Origin: JANQIV01 sp050117315
GTDB lineage: Bacteria > Bacteroidota > Ignavibacteria > Ignavibacteriales > Melioribacteraceae
Assembly (NCBI GenBank): GCA_050117315.1
Contig: JASFMY010000091.1
Coordinates: 1 to 27,979 of the forward strand
DNA: 27,979 bases
Reading direction: 5' to 3'
Part shown: positions 24,494-27,979 of the stretch, in pieces
How positions within the stretch are numbered: position 1 is the first letter of the stretch
Layout of the letters: each line of letters begins with the position of its first letter
Position numbers and translations under genes: made by a program
Notes under the pieces: model-generated
What the model saw: the letters and a program-made list of their open reading frames with translations, nothing else
What the model was told of the DNA's origin: nothing
Database searches by the model: none

Positions 24494-25357
24494 CTACTTG
24501 GCAATCGGCACACCAACAAGGTTCCCCCACTCGGTCCAGCTTCCGTCGTAGTTTTTAACATTTTTATAACCGAGTAAATAAGTTAGCACAAACCATGTAT
24601 GACTGCTTCTTTCACCTATCCTGCAATAAGTAATAATTTCATCTTCAGGCTGTAAGTGCTGCTCAACTTCATAAATGTGTCTTAACTCCTCCGCGGTTTT
24701 AAAAGTGCCGTCGCTTGTATTTATAGTAGATGCCCATGGAACATTTACCGCCCCCGGAATATGTCCGCCTCTTAAAGCGCCTTCGTTGGGATAGTCAGGC
24801 ATATGCAATCTTTCACCGCTAAATTCTTGAGGGCTTCTAACATCAACAAGCGGCAGACCGGTTTGAACATGATTTAATACTTCATCACGGAATGCTCTTA
24901 CTTTATCGTCATCTCTATTAGGTGCAGTATAGGTTATTTTGGTGTACGAAGGAGCATCTTTAGTTAAGTCTCTATTCTCCCTAACCCATTTAAGTCTTCC
25001 GCCGTCCATAATCTTTGCATTTGTGAAGCCGAACAACTGGAATACCCAAAAAGCATAACAAGCCCACCAATTGTTTTTATCTCCGTAAAAGACAACTGTA
25101 GTATTTTCAGATATACCGTTCTTTCTTAACAGATATTCAAAATCTTCTTTTTGCAAATAGTCTCTAATAAGCTGATCATTAAGATCTATTGTCCAATCAA
25201 TCTGAACAGCCCCGGGAATATGCCCTGATGGATATAACAGCGGGTCTTCGTTCGATTCCACAACCCGGATATTTTCGTTATTAAGATTTTCTGCTACCCA
25301 ATCGGTGGAAACTAATACATCAGAATTTATATACCCTCTTGATGATATATCGCTCAT
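24494..25357 (-). CDS. Thiosulfate/3-mercaptopyruvate sulfurtransferase
   Basis: Encodes 287 aa with two tandem rhodanese domains, the layout of TST/MPST enzymes that move sulfane sulfur from thiosulfate or mercaptopyruvate to an acceptor. The inactive N-terminal domain covers about residues 10-135 (VRVVESNEDPLLYPSGHIPG). The C-terminal domain carries LVDVRSPQEFSGE, GHIPGAVNVPW and the active-site loop ITYCRIGERSSHT with C245. The loop C-R-I-G-E-R-S is of the TST type rather than the CGSGVTA loop of MPST. AGGATCT precedes the ATG. Same strand as sufE and the lipoprotein gene, so the three may be co-transcribed. Confidence 0.92.
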   Translation of the reverse strand: MSDISSRGYINSDVLVSTDWVAENLNNENIRVVESNEDPLLYPSGHIPGAVQIDWTIDLNDQLIRDYLQKEDFEYLLRKNGISENTTVVFYGDKNNWWACYAFWVFQLFGFTNAKIMDGGRLKWVRENRDLTKDAPSYTKITYTAPNRDDDKVRAFRDEVLNHVQTGLPLVDVRSPQEFSGERLHMPDYPNEGALRGGHIPGAVNVPWASTINTSDGTFKTAEELRHIYEVEQHLQPEDEIITYCRIGERSSHTWFVLTYLLGYKNVKNYDGSWTEWGNLVGVPIAK

Positions 25358-25510
25358 ACTTAGATCCTTTCTTGAATTTTTATTAAAAAGATGAGAATTA
25401 CTTTAATTAAAACCTAAGGTTAATTTTACAATATTGTTTCTTCTATTAAGTATATTGTGCTTCTTATTTTTACTAATATAAAACAAACAAATAAATTTAC
25501 GGTTCCATAA

Positions 25511-26404
25511 TTGAAAAAATTTGCTCCTCTTTTTGTTATAATTGCAGCTTCTTTTTGGGGAATTGACGGGATTGTGCTTCGCCCCGAATTGTATTCATTG
25601 CCGGTTACCTTGGTTGTATTTGTTGAAAGTACAATTGTTGCACTATTATTGTCGCCGTTTTATTTAACTAAAATCCGGGCGCTTAAAAATTTAAAGACAA
25701 AAGACTGGCTTTCTTTTGCCGGGGTTGCCTTGTTCGGCGGGGCAATTGGAACACTGGCAATAACAAAAAGTTTATTCTATGTAAATTTTGTAAACCTATC
25801 AATCGTAGTCTTGATTCAAAAGCTTCAGCCGGTATTTGCATTAATTTTAGCCAACATCTTGTTGAAAGAAAAACTCCCTAAAAAGTTTTTTATATGGGCT
25901 TCTACGGCTGTTATAGGCGCATATGTTATGACCTTCGGTGATAACCTTGTAAACTTGAACACGGGAGACAAAACTGCCGAAGCAGCTTTATTCTCTTTAA
26001 TTGCAGCTTTCAGTTTTGCATCGTCTACAGTATTCAGTAAAAGAGCATTAAGAAATGTTGATTACGGGTTAGGCACTTATCTAAGATTTATCTTCTCGGC
26101 AGTTATCCTTTTAATTATTGCCGGCAGTATTGGGGATATAAATTCATTCGGGACGGTTTCAAATCATCAGTGGATGATATTTTTCATAATTGCTTTTACG
26201 AGCGGCGGACTTGCAATTTTTCTTTATTACTATGGTTTAAAAAATATTTCCGCTTCTGTTGCTACAATCTGTGAACTTGCGTTTCCTTTAACGGCAATTG
26301 TGCTTGAGTATTTTATAAGGGATAATATTTTGAGTTTGATTCAATGGTTCGGAGTTTTATTGTTGATAGTAAGTATTTTAAAAGTAACCAGGATAGGGAA
26401 ATAA
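25511..26404 (+). CDS. EamA/DMT-family transporter
   Basis: Encodes 297 aa with about ten evenly spaced hydrophobic helices in two EamA repeats (about 5-140 and 155-290). The first repeat ends with V-L-I-Q-K-L-Q-P-V-F-A-L-I-L-A, the usual EamA signature, and the second with the matching segment near CELAFPLTAIVLEY. Such inner-membrane proteins export amino acids or metabolites; the substrate is not predictable. Translation must begin at TTG 25511, because the next Met is far inside the protein. No good ribosome site is seen. It is divergent from the sulfurtransferase gene and its stop is 5 bp from the opposing Roco remnant. Confidence 0.88.
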   Translation: MKKFAPLFVIIAASFWGIDGIVLRPELYSLPVTLVVFVESTIVALLLSPFYLTKIRALKNLKTKDWLSFAGVALFGGAIGTLAITKSLFYVNFVNLSIVVLIQKLQPVFALILANILLKEKLPKKFFIWASTAVIGAYVMTFGDNLVNLNTGDKTAEAALFSLIAAFSFASSTVFSKRALRNVDYGLGTYLRFIFSAVILLIIAGSIGDINSFGTVSNHQWMIFFIIAFTSGGLAIFLYYYGLKNISASVATICELAFPLTAIVLEYFIRDNILSLIQWFGVLLLIVSILKVTRIGK

Positions 26405-26409
26405 TTTAA

Positions 26410-27822
26410 TTATTGAATTAACTCTTTAAAAGTATCGCTTTCGATAATTTGTATCACTGTCCAAATTCCACCTATTAATACTATTAAACCAAGTATAATT
26501 TTCCAAAAGATACTGAAAAAAGACTTATCTTTTTTTTCAACCTGTTTTTCTATTGTCTTTTCTTTGTCAATCTTTGGTTCAAATCCTCTTTCAATATATT
26601 GTTCATTCTCTTTATCTTTTTTTTGCCTTTCCCAAAAAGACTCATAACCATCAAGCAGTAATTGAATTGAAACTTTCTCCCCCGTGGCATCACAAATTAT
26701 TTCAGCAATATTTTTTCTTTCAAGTTTTATAAGATTATCATAATCCCATTTCTTAGGACAATCGTCAGAACAATTACAGGGTATCTCTTTAGTGATTTTG
26801 ACTTTTTTAATAGATTTATTAATACGATCAAAATGGTAACGAATAATTGAAAGCAATTCTCTTTTGCTTTTGTCACTTCCGTCAATTTTTATTTCAATAC
26901 ATTTTTCATTTGTCCATTGTTTAACAAAAGCCCGGGCTCCGTCCCTTGACAGCATTGCCCCCTCGCGCCAGCAAAGATGTTTTCCATCTTCTTTAAACTC
27001 AAGTTCTTCGTGAGTTCTTACAATAAATCTTGTAATTATCCCTGCAGGCAAAAAATCATATTTATAGAAAAACTTAAGATTGCTATTTTCATTCCAATCA
27101 AAAACCGGTTCTGTTTTGGGAAGCAATTCCGCAACCAAATGACTTTGTTTATCGGGCAATTCATAAGCTAATTCAAATCTATTCATTAGTTCCAGCAGCA
27201 TTGCATATACATTCTCAGGATAAATATCACTGTTCCAAATCTTATTTAATTCTGTATGCTGTAATACTCCGTCTCTATCCTTTACTGATTGTGTATCAAG
27301 AATTTTATACACAGCATCAGTAGCCCATTCAGGATCACGGATTACAATATTCTTAAGAAGCATATTGTCACGGAAGCATAATATTATTCCCAGATCGTGA
27401 AGATAATTACATAAAGTTTCAGCTCCGTCTTTTTCTATTTTTTCTTCTTCGCATAATTTTAGATATTCATTGTACTTAATCCATTTCCTTGTTTCACTTT
27501 CTAATTTTGTTCTCACCTTAACCCATGAAGAAGGCCATGGTTCATTCATTTGAGGCAGTTTCCAGGCTATTTCGCTAATCTGATCCTTCAGCTCTTTTAT
27601 TCCATGCCCGTCTTTGCTGTCGACCTTTACAAATTCAACTATTTGAGGAAACCTTTTTCTTAAATCACTCATATTCAAATCGTCGTTTCTTTCCCGGTAC
27701 TTAGACATAACTATTATTACAGGACTGTTTTCTCCAAAAGCTTCAATTATATGCAGCCATTTATAAATGTGTTCATAATCCATTGACTTACGTGCATTCC
27801 AAACGAGTAAATAAACAGAACT
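26410..27822 (-). pseudogene. Roco (Roc-COR) protein, GTPase-truncated remnant
   Basis: Open from AGT 27822 (just after a TAA at 27823-27825) to 26410. An ATG at 27783 could start a 457-aa product. The first codons read SVYLLVWNARKS ... YKWLHI, the middle of a Roc GTPase domain, so the P-loop, switch regions and any upstream LRRs are missing. The G4 region is VMSKYRER instead of the usual N/TKxD. Residues about 80-330 form the COR domain, with a later CNCSDDC cluster. A basic/acidic linker and one transmembrane helix (FFSIFWKIILGLIVLIGGIW, about 423-442) close the protein. Roco proteins are regulatory GTPases, best known from Chlorobium-type bacteria and LRRK2. Without Roc motifs this copy cannot bind GTP normally. 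It is cut at a palindromic insertion. Confidence 0.8.
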
Positions 27823-27826
27823 TTAA

Positions 27827-27902
27827 AGAATTTTATCTGGAAATGACAAAAAAAATATAAAGGCGGCTAAAGCTATATTATGTCATTTACAGATAAAATT
27901 CT
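27827..27902. mobile_element. 76-bp palindromic insertion in Roco gene
   Basis: AGAATTTTATCTGGAAATGACA at the left and TGTCATTTACAGATAAAATTCT at the right are inverted repeats with one internal mismatch, around a ~32-bp centre. The element starts five bases upstream (on the minus strand) of where Roco similarity stops. It has no coding capacity. A very small MITE or hairpin element is the simplest reading. Only one copy occurs in the window. Confidence 0.65.
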
Positions 27903-27979
27903 GTTGTGCGAAACCATCTCCTTATTCTATGGGGATTTAATACGGTTTCTATTTTATTTAATGATTCCTTTTTGATCTT
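27903..27979 (-). other. Unidentified open frame running off the window edge
   Basis: The minus strand is open across the last 77 bp in one frame (reading ... IETVLNPHRIRRWFRTT). I cannot connect it to a Roco N-terminus or to any family with confidence. It could be the continuation of a repeat unit, or an unrelated gene joined to the Roco remnant by deletion. Confidence 0.2.

Overview
The window looks like a chromosomal piece of an AT-rich Gram-negative bacterium, probably of the Bacteroidota/Chlorobi/Ignavibacteria neighbourhood. That placement is an inference. It rests on a secreted bacterial tricorn-like protease, a Roco (Roc-COR) protein, lipoboxes and outer-membrane efflux parts, TonB- and RHS-type remnants, EutN/CcmL shell proteins, and several starts with weak or no Shine-Dalgarno sequence. 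I see no rRNA, tRNA or CRISPR array.

Layout. (1) 1-1977 is a gene graveyard on the minus strand: an RHS core scrap, a TonB C-terminal domain fused by deletion to the 5' end of an AbiEii toxin gene, and a frameshifted AbiEi antitoxin gene. Two small inverted-repeat elements follow. (2) 1978-5277 is a 1.1 kaa exported tricorn protease with a terminator-like hairpin. (3) 5278-7806 is a mosaic island: a short-chain dehydrogenase gene with foreign-looking codon choice and a broken IS4-type transposase. It is bracketed by oppositely oriented copies of one MITE-like repeat (TIR AGAGTTTCTGC). A third copy of the repeat lies at 18859-19132. (4) 7807-12354 is a signalling block: a PAS-GAF-PAS histidine kinase on the plus strand meets tail-to-tail a membrane HAMP histidine kinase, which overlaps a PhnD-like lipoprotein gene. 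(5) 12543-18695 is a complete marR - membrane fusion protein - RND pump - TolC efflux operon on the minus strand. (6) 19247-21730 is a two-gene plus-strand operon of a Tat-exported DUF362 protein and a polyferredoxin that reads as a NapH-NapG fusion. It converges on three overlapping EutN/CcmL (BMC-P) pentamer genes at 21778-22627. (7) 22628-25357 holds a deleted trans-sulfuration enzyme remnant, a Gly-rich lipoprotein, sufE and a two-domain thiosulfate/mercaptopyruvate sulfurtransferase. (8) The right end has a DMT exporter and the 3' part of a Roco gene whose GTPase half is missing at a 76-bp palindromic insertion.

How the genes fit together. The efflux operon is self-contained and has its own MarR regulator. 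The PhnD-like lipoprotein and kinase look like a periplasmic ligand sensor rather than a transporter, because no permease or ATPase gene is present. SufE, the rhodanese protein and the PLP-enzyme scrap suggest a cysteine/sulfur-handling neighbourhood. The most unusual items are the shell-vertex gene triplet with no BMC-H partner in view, the adjacent DUF362/NapHG-like redox pair, and the mosaic repeat family that brackets the dehydrogenase island. All residue positions and homology calls were made by eye from the sequence, without database searches.
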